Shown piece by piece: positions 1-6,420 of a DNA stretch of 12,002 nt. The first letter of the stretch is position 1; the number at the start of each line of letters is the position of its first letter. The translations under genes and the position numbers were made by a program. The DNA comes from an uncultured Prevotella sp. (GTDB lineage: Bacteria; Bacteroidota; Bacteroidia; Bacteroidales; Bacteroidaceae), in assembly GCA_900769055.1 (NCBI GenBank), contig CAAGFF010000224.1, forward strand, positions 1 through 12,002, given 5' to 3'. The notes below the pieces were generated by a model. It did not search any database and was not told the DNA's origin. It was given only the letters and a program-made list of their open reading frames with translations.

Positions 1-103
1 ACTCGCCAAGCTGTGTGCGGCCTGCCGTCTGTACTATCTTTTTCTGTGCCATAACGTTAATAGAAATTGCTGTTAATAATGTGAACACTAAAATTCTTTT
101 CAT
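1..103 (-). CDS. Exported protein, N-terminal fragment (possibly carboxymuconolactone decarboxylase family)
   Basis: Only the first 34 codons are present; the gene continues beyond the left edge. The ATG at 103 opens MKRILVFTLLTAISINVMAQ, a clear signal peptide with likely cleavage near Ala19-Gln20. The mature part starts KKIVQTAGRTQLGE. From memory of the family, this Q-T-A-G-R-x-x-L-G-E opening resembles the start of exported carboxymuconolactone decarboxylase-like proteins of Bacteroidales, but 15 mature residues are too few to be sure. It starts 9 bp after the stop of the ABM lipoprotein, so it is very probably the next gene of the same operon. Confidence 0.5.
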   Translation of the reverse strand, partial: MKRILVFTLLTAISINVMAQKKIVQTAGRTQLGE

Positions 104-112
104 TTGGGAATA

Positions 113-577
113 TTATTCAATGTAGTTATTCAGTTTGTTTGCTGGATTCAGCGGAGTCTGGTCGCAGAGTTGCAGCGACTTGACCATGTGTAGCGTGCCC
201 TGCTTGTATTTTTGGAAGTGTTTTGAAGCAACATGCTTCTCGTAGGCATCCTTCGAGGCGTATGTCTCCAGGATGGTGACGAGATGTGGATTCTCCTTGT
301 CCTGCACGGCATACATGGAGAGCACTCCCGGTTCTGTGCGGAGAGATATTTCGCCCACCTCCACGGCATACTTCATATACTCGTCGAGATATTGCTGATA
401 AACTTCAATCTTCGACAGCCTCACGATACCATCGGCAGCCATCGCCTGCTTGGCGCACATTCCTATGTTCTTCTTTTTCATTTCTGTGTCGTTTTGTTTA
501 TGTGTCTCCCCCTCCTGCCGTGAGCTGCACGACAGGAAGAGGGATAGAAACAGTATGGCTGATATGAATAATTTCAT
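113..577 (-). CDS. Lipoprotein with antibiotic-biosynthesis-monooxygenase (ABM) domain
   Basis: A 154-residue protein from the ATG at 577. The reading frame stays open upstream to 715, but that extension lies inside the dehydrogenase gene and precedes a good signal sequence, so I chose 577. Residues 1–17 (MKLFISAILFLSLFLSC) form a lipoprotein signal with Cys17 as the likely lipidated residue. After a short polar linker, residues 51–138 look like a dimeric alpha/beta ABM domain (Pfam ABM, YgiN-like), including TEPGVLSMYAV, VTILETYASKDAYEKHVAS and HFQKYK. Such domains oxidise or bind quinone-like aromatics. The membrane anchor would place it in the periplasm or outer membrane rather than the cytosol. 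It begins 25 bp after the dehydrogenase stop. The substrate is unknown. Confidence 0.8.
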   Translation of the reverse strand: MKLFISAILFLSLFLSCSSRQEGETHKQNDTEMKKKNIGMCAKQAMAADGIVRLSKIEVYQQYLDEYMKYAVEVGEISLRTEPGVLSMYAVQDKENPHLVTILETYASKDAYEKHVASKHFQKYKQGTLHMVKSLQLCDQTPLNPANKLNNYIE

Positions 578-602
578 CACAGGAAGTTTTTTATTTCGGT
601 CA

Positions 603-1769
603 CTACAGACTCTTGCGCAATACGTCAATGACGTCCTCACGGGCGAGCACCACATAACCACCTTCGTTAATGGGACAAGCGTCTGCCATTCCTTCCAGCA
701 TCGTCTCGTCGGCACCGCAGTCGGTGATGTTCATGGCAAGTCCCAGTTCACGCATCCACTGTTCCATACGCGTCAGCCCCTCAATGGCTACATTCTTCTC
801 GTTCTTTCCCTCAGGAGATACTCCCCACACATTCTCCGCCAAGCGGCAGAACTTCTTCCCGGCATCTATGGAGCGACTGATGAGCAGACGGTAGTAAGCT
901 CCGCTGACGGCTGAGAGGGTATGTCCGTGGGTGGCATCGGTATAGGCCGCCACGGCTTGCCCCAACATGTGGACCATCCAGTCGGTAGGCTTGCCGCAGG
1001 CTATCAGTCCATTCAATGCCCATGTGGCTGTCCACATGATGTTGCTGCGTGCCTCGTAGTCTTCGGGATTGGCGAGCACCTGGCGTGAGCTGACGATGAG
1101 CGAACGCATCAATCCCTCGGCAATGTAGTCGGAGGTGTTGTCGTCGCTGCCCGAGAGATACTGTTCGAGGATGTGCGACATGATGTCGTAGATGCCCGCC
1201 ACCGTCTGATATTGCGGCACGCTGAAGGTGTATGTGGGATTGAGGATGGAGAAGTCGGGGTTGCGGAAATAATAGAACTTTTTGCGGTTCTCGTGGTGGT
1301 TGGAGATGACGGAACAACTGTCCATCTCCGAACCAGTACCTGCCATGGTGAGCACGCAACCCACAGGAATCCAGCGGCAGGTCATCTCGCCCCAGTTGTT
1401 GAAATAATACTCCCAAGGGTCATCTTCCAGATAGGCTGAACCGGCCACCGCCTTGCAATAGTCGATGGTAGAACCTCCACCTACGGCAAGGATGAGGCTG
1501 ACAGCCTCTTCCTTTGCCAGCTGCATACCCTCGCGTACCTTGTCGATGGTAGGGTTGGGCATCACGCCACCCAGTTCAACTACCTCCTTACCTGCCTTCT
1601 GCAGTTCTTCCTTTACGTCATCGTATATGCCGTTGCGTTTGATGGAGCCGCCTCCATACACCAGCATCACCTTCTTGCCATAATGCTCCAGCTCCTTACT
1701 CAGATTACTTAACGCTTCCTCACCGAAATAGAGTTTCGTGGGATTGTGAAATGTGAAATTACCTAACAT
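603..1769 (-). CDS. Iron-containing alcohol dehydrogenase (YqhD/butanol dehydrogenase-like)
   Basis: A full-length 388-residue group III alcohol dehydrogenase that would reduce aldehydes to alcohols in the cytosol. The nucleotide-binding signatures are YGGGS (residues 38–42) and VGGGSTIDYCKA (96–107), followed by AGTGSEMD (143–150). The expected metal ligands are visible as Asp195 and His199 in IYDIMSH, His267 in WMVHMLG, and His281 in the THGH motif. Spacing and the GGGSIKRNG segment match E. coli YqhD, an NADPH-dependent aldehyde reductase, and clostridial butanol dehydrogenases. The start ATG at 1769 lies 13 bp after the acetyltransferase stop. Operon context with a flavin reductase and an ABM protein fits aldehyde or quinone detoxification. 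Cofactor choice (NADPH or NADH) cannot be settled from sequence alone. Confidence 0.92.
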   Translation of the reverse strand: MLGNFTFHNPTKLYFGEEALSNLSKELEHYGKKVMLVYGGGSIKRNGIYDDVKEELQKAGKEVVELGGVMPNPTIDKVREGMQLAKEEAVSLILAVGGGSTIDYCKAVAGSAYLEDDPWEYYFNNWGEMTCRWIPVGCVLTMAGTGSEMDSCSVISNHHENRKKFYYFRNPDFSILNPTYTFSVPQYQTVAGIYDIMSHILEQYLSGSDDNTSDYIAEGLMRSLIVSSRQVLANPEDYEARSNIMWTATWALNGLIACGKPTDWMVHMLGQAVAAYTDATHGHTLSAVSGAYYRLLISRSIDAGKKFCRLAENVWGVSPEGKNEKNVAIEGLTRMEQWMRELGLAMNITDCGADETMLEGMADACPINEGGYVVLAREDVIDVLRKSL

Positions 1770-1782
1770 GATTATCTGTTTA

Positions 1783-2352
1783 TTACTTGTCTATTCTCTT
1801 TATAAACTTGGCAGGAACGCCACCTACGATGGTGTTCTCCGCCACATCTTTGTTCACCACAGCCCCAGCTGCAATGATGGCGTTGTCGCCTATCGTGACG
1901 CCTTGCAATATCGTAGAGTTGGAACCCACCCACACGTTGCGCCCCAACGTGATGGAAGCAGGATATGTGTATTGTCTTAGCTCAGGGTTTGAATAATGGT
2001 TGAGCGTGGCAAAGACCACATTGTGGCCTATCTGACAACCGTCACCGATATAGATGCCTCCGTGGTCCTGAAAATGGCAGCAGGCGTTGATGAACACATT
2101 TTCACCCAAATGGATGTTTCTGCCGTAGTCGGTATAGAAAGGAGGAAATACCCGAAGTGTGGTGGGCACATCGTAGCCAAATATCGAGGATAGGATTTCA
2201 CGCACCTCATCTGGTTCGTGATATGCACTGTTCAATTGGAAAGTCAGCCGTCTTGCCCTGCCTGCCATCTCGTTCATGTAGGCACAGATGTCATCTGAAG
2301 CCAACGCCTTGCGCAGCTTTACATATTCGTAAAAATCTTTATCAGTAATCAT
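1783..2352 (-). CDS. Sugar/maltose O-acetyltransferase family protein (left-handed beta-helix)
   Basis: A 189-residue acetyl-CoA-dependent O-acetyltransferase of the maltose/galactoside (Maa/LacA/NodL) type. An N-terminal helical Mac domain (residues 1–55) precedes hexapeptide repeats of a left-handed beta-helix (about 78–180: IHLGENVFIN, IYIGDGCQIG, ITLGRNVWVG, VTIGDNAIIA). The family's catalytic His is probably His119 in ATLNHYSNPE. The C-terminus VVGGVPAK-type sequence (IVGGVPAKFIK) is standard. I place the start at the ATG at 2352 rather than the longer frame from 2391, because this ATG overlaps the hydrolase TGA as ATGA, the usual mark of translational coupling, and MITDKDFYEY begins the Mac domain. 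The acceptor sugar is unknown. Confidence 0.9.
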   Translation of the reverse strand: MITDKDFYEYVKLRKALASDDICAYMNEMAGRARRLTFQLNSAYHEPDEVREILSSIFGYDVPTTLRVFPPFYTDYGRNIHLGENVFINACCHFQDHGGIYIGDGCQIGHNVVFATLNHYSNPELRQYTYPASITLGRNVWVGSNSTILQGVTIGDNAIIAAGAVVNKDVAENTIVGGVPAKFIKRIDK

Positions 2353-3413
2353 TTCAGATGATTGTTGAGGAATGTTGTGATTTCTTGCCATGGGATGAAG
2401 TTCTTGCCGCCTCCGTCATAGAGGTCGCAGTGGACAGCACCGGGGACAATGAGCAGTCGTTTGTTCTCGCCTCTGAGCTTCTTGTAAGTATCTTCGCTGA
2501 AATAGCGTGAATGGGCCTTCTCGCCATGCACAAGCAATACGGCACTCTCTATCTCGCCGGCGTATGCAAGTATGGGTGCATTGAGAAATGCCAGACTGGA
2601 AGTCACGTTCCAACCCTGTCCCGAGTTGATGGATCGTGGATGATAGCCGCGTGGTGTCTTGTAATAGTCGTAATAGTCCTTCATGAACTGAGGCGTATCG
2701 TCCGACGGTTCGGGAAGCGTCACCGTACGCTGGTAGGCACCCTCACGTATGTCCTTTGTCCGCTGTTCGTTCAATTGTTGTCGCATGGCCTTGCGTGCTT
2801 CGGGATTGTCGCCCTTGTCGTAATATCCGTTGGCGGTGCATCGGCTCATGTCGTACATGGTGATGGCTACAGTAGCCTTGATGCGGATGTCGATAGCTGC
2901 CGCATTGACCGCAAAACCGCCGAAGCCGCATATACCGATGATTCCTATACGTTCAGCATCCACATCATTCCTTGTCAATAAGTAATCAACAGCGGCAGAA
3001 AAGTCCTCCGTGTTGATGTCTGGTGAGGCAAGATTGCGAGGATTGCCGCCGCTCTCTCCCGTATAAGAGGGGTCGAAAGCCAGTGTGATAAACCCGTATT
3101 CAGCCATCTGCTGTGCGTAAAGTCCTGAACACTGCTCTTTCACCGCTCCGAACGGACCGCTCACCGCAAGGGCAGCAGATTTGCCCTTCATGTCTTTCGG
3201 CACATATAAGTCTGCGGCAAGGGTAATGCCGAAGCGGTTCACGAATGTCACTTTCTCGTGCTTCACCTTGTCGCTTTTGGGGAATGTCTTGTCCCATGCT
3301 TCCACCAGCGCAAGCTGCTCTTTCTGTGCCACCTTGTTCTGCTCTTCCTGTGCAGCAACAGTTGTTGTAAGTGTTAATGCCATAGTTGCTAATGTTAAAA
3401 TTCTTTTTCTCAT
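2349..3413 (-). CDS. Exported alpha/beta hydrolase with a Cys nucleophile (dienelactone-hydrolase-like)
   Basis: A 354-residue protein with a signal peptide (MRKRILTLATMALTLTTTVAAQ, cleavage near residues 21–22), so it should act in the periplasm. The hydrolase fold spans about 55–354. Landmarks are the strand and oxyanion region ALAVSGPFGAVKEQ (81–94), LAFDPSYTGESGG (111–123), the nucleophile elbow IGICGFGG (159–166) and the late LLVHGEKAHS (293–302). His328 in VPGAVHCDLYD is the likely catalytic His. The residue at the nucleophile position is Cys162, not Ser, as in dienelactone hydrolase. I recall the GICGxGG form in related bacterial hydrolases, so it is probably a subfamily trait, not a defect. 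The gene starts 9 bp after the flavoprotein stop and overlaps the acetyltransferase start by 4 bp. The substrate is unknown. Confidence 0.87.
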   Translation of the reverse strand: MRKRILTLATMALTLTTTVAAQEEQNKVAQKEQLALVEAWDKTFPKSDKVKHEKVTFVNRFGITLAADLYVPKDMKGKSAALAVSGPFGAVKEQCSGLYAQQMAEYGFITLAFDPSYTGESGGNPRNLASPDINTEDFSAAVDYLLTRNDVDAERIGIIGICGFGGFAVNAAAIDIRIKATVAITMYDMSRCTANGYYDKGDNPEARKAMRQQLNEQRTKDIREGAYQRTVTLPEPSDDTPQFMKDYYDYYKTPRGYHPRSINSGQGWNVTSSLAFLNAPILAYAGEIESAVLLVHGEKAHSRYFSEDTYKKLRGENKRLLIVPGAVHCDLYDGGGKNFIPWQEITTFLNNHLK

Positions 3414-3422
3414 CTTTTCCGT

Positions 3423-3965
3423 CTATATATTCTTACCCATTTCGTATGCCTGCGCTAACGCCTTATGTCCGACAATCTCCCCCATGTCTGTCACCCCTCC
3501 GGCAAATACAGAGCCACTCAACCGGGCTTTCGGGAAGCAGGCTATCCAACCTTCCAGTCCGCCAACAGCCCTCTGCGGCACTTCCGCCTCGTCCTCAGCT
3601 GCAGCGGTAAACAGATAGATGTCGCGGAACCGGTAGTCGGAGCCGTAGAGCGGATTGGCACGGTCGAGCAGCGTTTTCATTTGTCCGCACATCTCGTAAT
3701 AATAAATCAGAGTGGCGAAGGCGATGACATCTGCATCGTGCATATCCTGTATAATGGGAAGCATATCGTCTTTGATGACACATTTCCCTGTGTTTTGACA
3801 CGCGAGGCATCCACGGCAGAACCGGATATCCTTTCCCCTCCATGTAATTTTCTCCACTTCGTGACCAGCTTCCTCTGCGCCACGCATGAATGCTTCTGCA
3901 AGAGCGTCTGAGTTGCTTTGTTGTCTCAGGCTCGTTGATATAACCAATACTTTCTTCTTCATCAT
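3423..3965 (-). CDS. Flavodoxin-fold NAD(P)H-dependent FMN reductase with four-Cys motif (iron-sulfur flavoprotein-like)
   Basis: A cytosolic protein of 180 residues from MMKKK (ATG at 3965; the next ATG at 3962 is equally possible). The frame extends to 3992, but that would overlap the -7 promoter box, so I reject it. The N-terminus KKKVLVISTSLRQQSNSDAL is the FMN-phosphate loop of flavodoxin-like reductases. Residues 50–62 hold Cys50-x2-Cys53-x2-Cys56-x5-Cys62, the compact cysteine pattern that binds a 4Fe-4S cluster in archaeal iron-sulfur flavoprotein (Isf). FATLIYYYEMCGQMKTLLDR and GVTDMGEIVGHKAL are typical of the flavodoxin_2/FMN_red family. It is the first gene of the minus-strand operon. 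It probably transfers electrons from NAD(P)H to quinones or other acceptors. Whether the cluster is really assembled is inference. Confidence 0.85.
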   Translation of the reverse strand: MMKKKVLVISTSLRQQSNSDALAEAFMRGAEEAGHEVEKITWRGKDIRFCRGCLACQNTGKCVIKDDMLPIIQDMHDADVIAFATLIYYYEMCGQMKTLLDRANPLYGSDYRFRDIYLFTAAAEDEAEVPQRAVGGLEGWIACFPKARLSGSVFAGGVTDMGEIVGHKALAQAYEMGKNI

Positions 3966-3989
3966 GATGATAATATGAGTTTTCAGGCG

Positions 3990-3997
3990 CAAAAATA
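3990..3997 (-). promoter_or_regulatory. Bacteroides -7 box of the detoxification operon
   Basis: On the minus strand this reads TATTTTTG, an exact match to TAnnTTTG. It lies 24 bp upstream of the flavoprotein ATG, giving a short leader of about 15–20 nt. No TTTG is found 19–21 bp further upstream, so the promoter lacks a recognisable -33 element and probably needs an activator. Confidence 0.6.
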
Positions 3998-4020
3998 CAA
4001 TGAAAATCGGAACGTCATGA

Positions 4021-4055
4021 TACCTGAACCATGGGAATAGTTACCCGAATGATGG
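4021..4055 (-). promoter_or_regulatory. Putative AraC-type operator: direct repeat spaced 21 bp
   Basis: TACCTGAACCATGG (4021–4034) and TACCCGAATGATGG (4042–4055) match at 11 of 14 positions and start exactly 21 bp apart, two helical turns. The proximal copy begins where the -33 element of the minus-strand promoter should be. This is the arrangement of a class II AraC-family activator site. The regulator itself is not in the window. Confidence 0.5.
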
Positions 4056-4112
4056 ATTTAGGCTTTTGGAAAACTAAATCGGATCAAAAATTGAGATTTT
4101 CCATGCTATTCT

Positions 4113-4127
4113 GGCTCATCTTGAGCC
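4113..4127. promoter_or_regulatory. Perfect inverted repeat upstream of the Fic gene
   Basis: GGCTCA-TCT-TGAGCC, two perfect 6-bp arms around 3 bp. It sits 20 bp upstream of the Fic -7 box, covering the area just above its -33 position, so bound protein could block or activate transcription. The winged-helix N-terminus of the Fic protein makes autoregulation possible, but this is inference. Confidence 0.4.
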
Positions 4128-4147
4128 GATAATTGAAGAAAATAGTC

Positions 4148-4155
4148 TATTTTTG
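4148..4155 (+). promoter_or_regulatory. Bacteroides -7 box of the Fic gene
   Basis: TATTTTTG matches TAnnTTTG exactly and ends 20 bp before the Fic ATG at 4176. The -33 position has no TTTG; only TTGA at 4121–4124 comes near, and at 23 bp before the box it is slightly too far. Together with 3990–3997 it makes this 210-bp gap a divergent promoter region. Confidence 0.5.
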
Positions 4156-4175
4156 CACCGATAATTAGAAATCTG

Positions 4176-5216
4176 ATGTTTATGAATACCTCAAGAGAGA
4201 TTCTGCAATACCTGCACTACCATCCCCAATCATCACGTGAGGACATTGCGCGTGGTATATTGTTCGGAGGAAGTGAAGCAAGCTTGAAACGTAATATCGC
4301 CATGCTTGTTAAGGCAGGTGATGTGATTGTAGAAGGAAAGGCAAGGGCGACACGTTATGTCCTCTCGCCGCAAGCCCATCTTCTTATGCCTCTTGATCTA
4401 GACACCTATTTTTCAAGGGATATTGACGAAAGACAAGTGCAGAGCTCCTTCAATTTTGAACTTATAAACGAACAACTGCCCAAAGTTGAGCTTTTCACCA
4501 ATGACGAGTTGTCTTTATTGATGTCTCTACAGCACGAGTTCAGGTACAACATAGAGGAAATGTCCGCAACCGAATATCGCAAGGAGATGGAACGGCTCGG
4601 AATAGACCTTAGTTGGAAATCATCGCAAATTGAGGGCAACACATATTCTTTACTTGAAACAGAGCGTCTGCTCCGCGAAAGCAAAACCGCAGACGGAAAG
4701 ACAAGAGAAGAGGCCGTTATGCTTCTGAATCATAAGGATGCTTTGCGCTTTATATTGGACAATCCTGACTATTTGCAGGAATTGACCGTCAGCCGTATTG
4801 AAGACATTCACACACTCCTCACGAACAATTTGTCTGTTGACAGGGGAATACGCCATCGTCGTGTCGGCATCACAGGTACAAATTACAGGCCTCTTGACAA
4901 TGAGTTCCAAATACGAGAAGCCATGAGAGATACCTGCAATCTGATAAACATGAAATCAAACGTTTTTGAAAAGGCGCTGCTGACTCTTGTCCTATTGTCT
5001 TACATCCAGGCGTTTACTGACGGCAACAAACGCACGGCCAGAATAACATCCAATGCCGTTCTTATCGCCAATGGTTACTGTCCATTAAGTTTTCGTACTG
5101 TGGATTCAATAGACTACAAAAAGGCCATGCTTATCTTCTACGAACAAAACAATTTGTACGCTTTTAAGCAGATTTTCATCCAGCAATATCAATTTGCTGT
5201 AAAAGAGTATTTTTAG
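4176..5216 (+). CDS. Fic-family protein with N-terminal winged helix; catalytic His replaced by Gln
   Basis: A 346-residue protein; ATG at 4176, or 4182 two codons on. Residues 1–65 resemble a winged helix-turn-helix (SREDIARGILFGGSEASLKRN, then a GDVIVEGKARATRYVLS wing). The Fic core follows. An inhibitory helix matching S/T-x3-E-G/N is present at Ser149–Gly154 (SSQIEG). The Fic loop at 278–289 reads QAFTDGNKRTAR. The canonical motif is HxFx(D/E)GN(G/K)RxxR, so every position is kept except the catalytic His, which is Gln278 (codon CAG). Fic proteins transfer AMP or another phosphate-containing group to a target hydroxyl, and the His acts as general base, so this one may be inactive or altered. 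It is the only plus-strand gene, with no partner toxin or antitoxin gene next to it. Base composition is visibly more AT-rich than recG. Confidence 0.88.
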   Translation: MFMNTSREILQYLHYHPQSSREDIARGILFGGSEASLKRNIAMLVKAGDVIVEGKARATRYVLSPQAHLLMPLDLDTYFSRDIDERQVQSSFNFELINEQLPKVELFTNDELSLLMSLQHEFRYNIEEMSATEYRKEMERLGIDLSWKSSQIEGNTYSLLETERLLRESKTADGKTREEAVMLLNHKDALRFILDNPDYLQELTVSRIEDIHTLLTNNLSVDRGIRHRRVGITGTNYRPLDNEFQIREAMRDTCNLINMKSNVFEKALLTLVLLSYIQAFTDGNKRTARITSNAVLIANGYCPLSFRTVDSIDYKKAMLIFYEQNNLYAFKQIFIQQYQFAVKEYF

Positions 5217-5244
5217 TATGTTCGTTATGACATAACTTCCTTGA

Positions 5245-5315
5245 TTAGAAGCAATAACCTAAAGAGAGATAAATTTCGTGCGTTGTCTTTTTATTCGGCA
5301 CAAATCCGCTGATGT
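5245..5315 (-). pseudogene. Out-of-frame last strand of the beta-barrel protein
   Basis: In the +1 frame after the AAAA run at 5315–5318, the minus strand reads NISGFVPNKK, then TTHEIYLSLGYCF and a TAA at 5245–5247. A terminal amphipathic strand ending in Phe is the classic outer-membrane barrel signature, and LSLGYCF echoes LSLGYAF at residues 182–188 of the main frame. One extra A would restore a 228-residue protein. Confidence 0.65.
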
Positions 5316-5930
5316 TTTCCCGTCGAATCGTACATTGTTAAATGGGGAGAACGGCTTCTGATTGGAAAACGCATAACCCAGCGAGAGCACGATTTCGTCG
5401 CACTTTAGGCTTAGCGCATTTCTCAGTTGCCAGTAGTGCCATTGGCCGCCTCGATTGTGTGCGTGCCTTGTTTCATAATGGCTCTTGTACCCATCGGTCG
5501 ATGTGATGTGTGTATAGGTGAATGTCTTGTTGGGGAATGTGAAGGTGATGGCCGGCGTACATTCCCATAAAAGGGTATAGTCTTCATCTCTTCCGAATGT
5601 CAGTAGAGGCAGCCTGAAACTGGGCCCCACATACACATTCACATTCGCATATTTGTCATCATCATCATCCAAGTGATAGACCTTTCCGTCACGACCAGTG
5701 ACTTCCCAAAGGGGGCGGCAATCAATGCTGTACCAGGTCTGGGTATTAAGGCCACCGGTCACTCCTATGTAGTTTCCAAAGAATCGGGTGTAGCTTAGTC
5801 CAAGTATATAGCCCGGTTCGCTACCATGCATTGATAAAGAGGCATTCAGATTGATTCTATGGGGTGTCTCTTGTGCTTGAGTTCCGACGAAACAGCACCA
5901 TGCAAGCAGTGAAAGCAGGATTCTCTTCAT
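5259..5930 (-). CDS. Exported outer-membrane beta-barrel-like protein, C-terminus frameshifted
   Basis: As read, 223 residues from the ATG at 5930. MKRILLSLLAWCCFVGTQAQ is a signal peptide with cleavage near residues 19–20. The mature part alternates polar and aromatic residues as in small outer-membrane barrels (GYILGLSYTRFFGNYIGVTGGLNT style strands), with a D-rich loop DDDDD (88–92). No enzymatic motif is visible and I do not recognise a named family. After Lys205 the frame shifts: the tail TSADLCRIKRQRTKFISL is basic and unlike a barrel strand, while the neighbouring frame gives a proper ending. The gene is convergent with the Fic gene, with 28 bp between the Fic stop and the restored stop at 5245. 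It has its own strong promoter. It may be a recent pseudogene or a sequencing error. Confidence 0.75.
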   Translation of the reverse strand: MKRILLSLLAWCCFVGTQAQETPHRINLNASLSMHGSEPGYILGLSYTRFFGNYIGVTGGLNTQTWYSIDCRPLWEVTGRDGKVYHLDDDDDKYANVNVYVGPSFRLPLLTFGRDEDYTLLWECTPAITFTFPNKTFTYTHITSTDGYKSHYETRHAHNRGGQWHYWQLRNALSLKCDEIVLSLGYAFSNQKPFSPFNNVRFDGKTSADLCRIKRQRTKFISL

Positions 5931-5958
5931 GACTATTGAGCTTTATAGAAATTCGGCG

Positions 5959-5989
5959 CAAAAGTACAAAGAGTTGTTCGTTTGACAAA
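5959..5989 (-). promoter_or_regulatory. Bacteroides promoter of the barrel-like gene
   Basis: On the minus strand: TTTG (5986–5989), 19-bp spacer, TACTTTTG (5959–5966). Both elements match the Bacteroides consensus exactly at correct spacing. The -7 box ends 28 bp upstream of the ATG at 5930. This is the best promoter in the window. Confidence 0.75.
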
Positions 5990-5998
5990 ATGGGGAGT

Positions 5999-6031
5999 GT
6001 GCTGAAGCGGAAATTTAACGTGTTGAAACGG
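5999..6031 (-). promoter_or_regulatory. Direct repeat spaced 21 bp upstream of the barrel-gene promoter
   Basis: GTGCTGAAGCGG (5999–6010) and GTGTTGAAACGG (6020–6031) match at 10 of 12 positions with starts 21 bp apart. The nearer copy is 9 bp above the -33 box, a good site for an activator. Spacing fits AraC or LytTR regulators; the protein is unknown. Confidence 0.4.
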
Positions 6032-6204
6032 CAGATATGTATTTTTCGTAAAATTGGTAATTATCCCCGAAATCTGTATTCATGCAGCTTGCGGCGGTTC
6101 AATGTCTACAGGATTACCATCAACTTTACCATAATACAGCAATCAACAAATTGTAAAATATCCAGACAAATAAACAGGCAGAATCTATACGATTAAGGAG
6201 TGCT

Positions 6205-6291
6205 ACATTCAGTCGTATCATGAAATACATTCAGTCGTATCATGAAACCATTTCAGTCGTATCATGAAACACATTCAGAATACGACTGAAT
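6205..6291. repeat. Four 17-bp sites TTCA-N9-TGAA at exact 22-bp period
   Basis: Sites start at 6208, 6230, 6252 and 6274, each 17 bp with 5 bp between. The first three share TTCAGTCGTATCATGAA exactly. The fourth, TTCAGAATACGACTGAA, matches the reverse complement of that unit at 15 of 17 positions, so it is the same element turned round, still in register. Direct and inverted copies could also pair as a hairpin (6252–6262 with 6280–6290). There are no spacers as in CRISPR. Confidence 0.85.
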
Positions 6292-6420
6292 ATTGATCGC
6301 TATAACTATTTCTTTTACAATGAGTTACAAAATCAATCTTTCACGTTCGCGCTCACTTATCCAATTTCAATAATTATTGACAGAATATACAGACACAGTC
6401 CCTTATCTGCCAGCCTATCC

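Noticed and set aside
578..715. Longer start for the ABM lipoprotein
   Set aside because: It would lie inside the dehydrogenase gene and bury the lipoprotein signal; the extra residues look like an out-of-frame reading.
5224..5236. GTTAT-GAC-ATAAC as a two-way terminator between the Fic and barrel genes
   Set aside because: The stem is only 5 bp and no T-run follows on either strand; it also overlaps nothing that needs it.
5936..6196. 86-codon plus-strand open frame
   Set aside because: It covers the barrel-gene promoter and upstream repeat, has no recognisable domain and is rich in Arg, Ser and Ile as random AT-rich sequence would be.
6205..6291. CRISPR array
   Set aside because: The units follow each other with only 5 bp between and one is inverted; there are no unique spacers and no cas genes.
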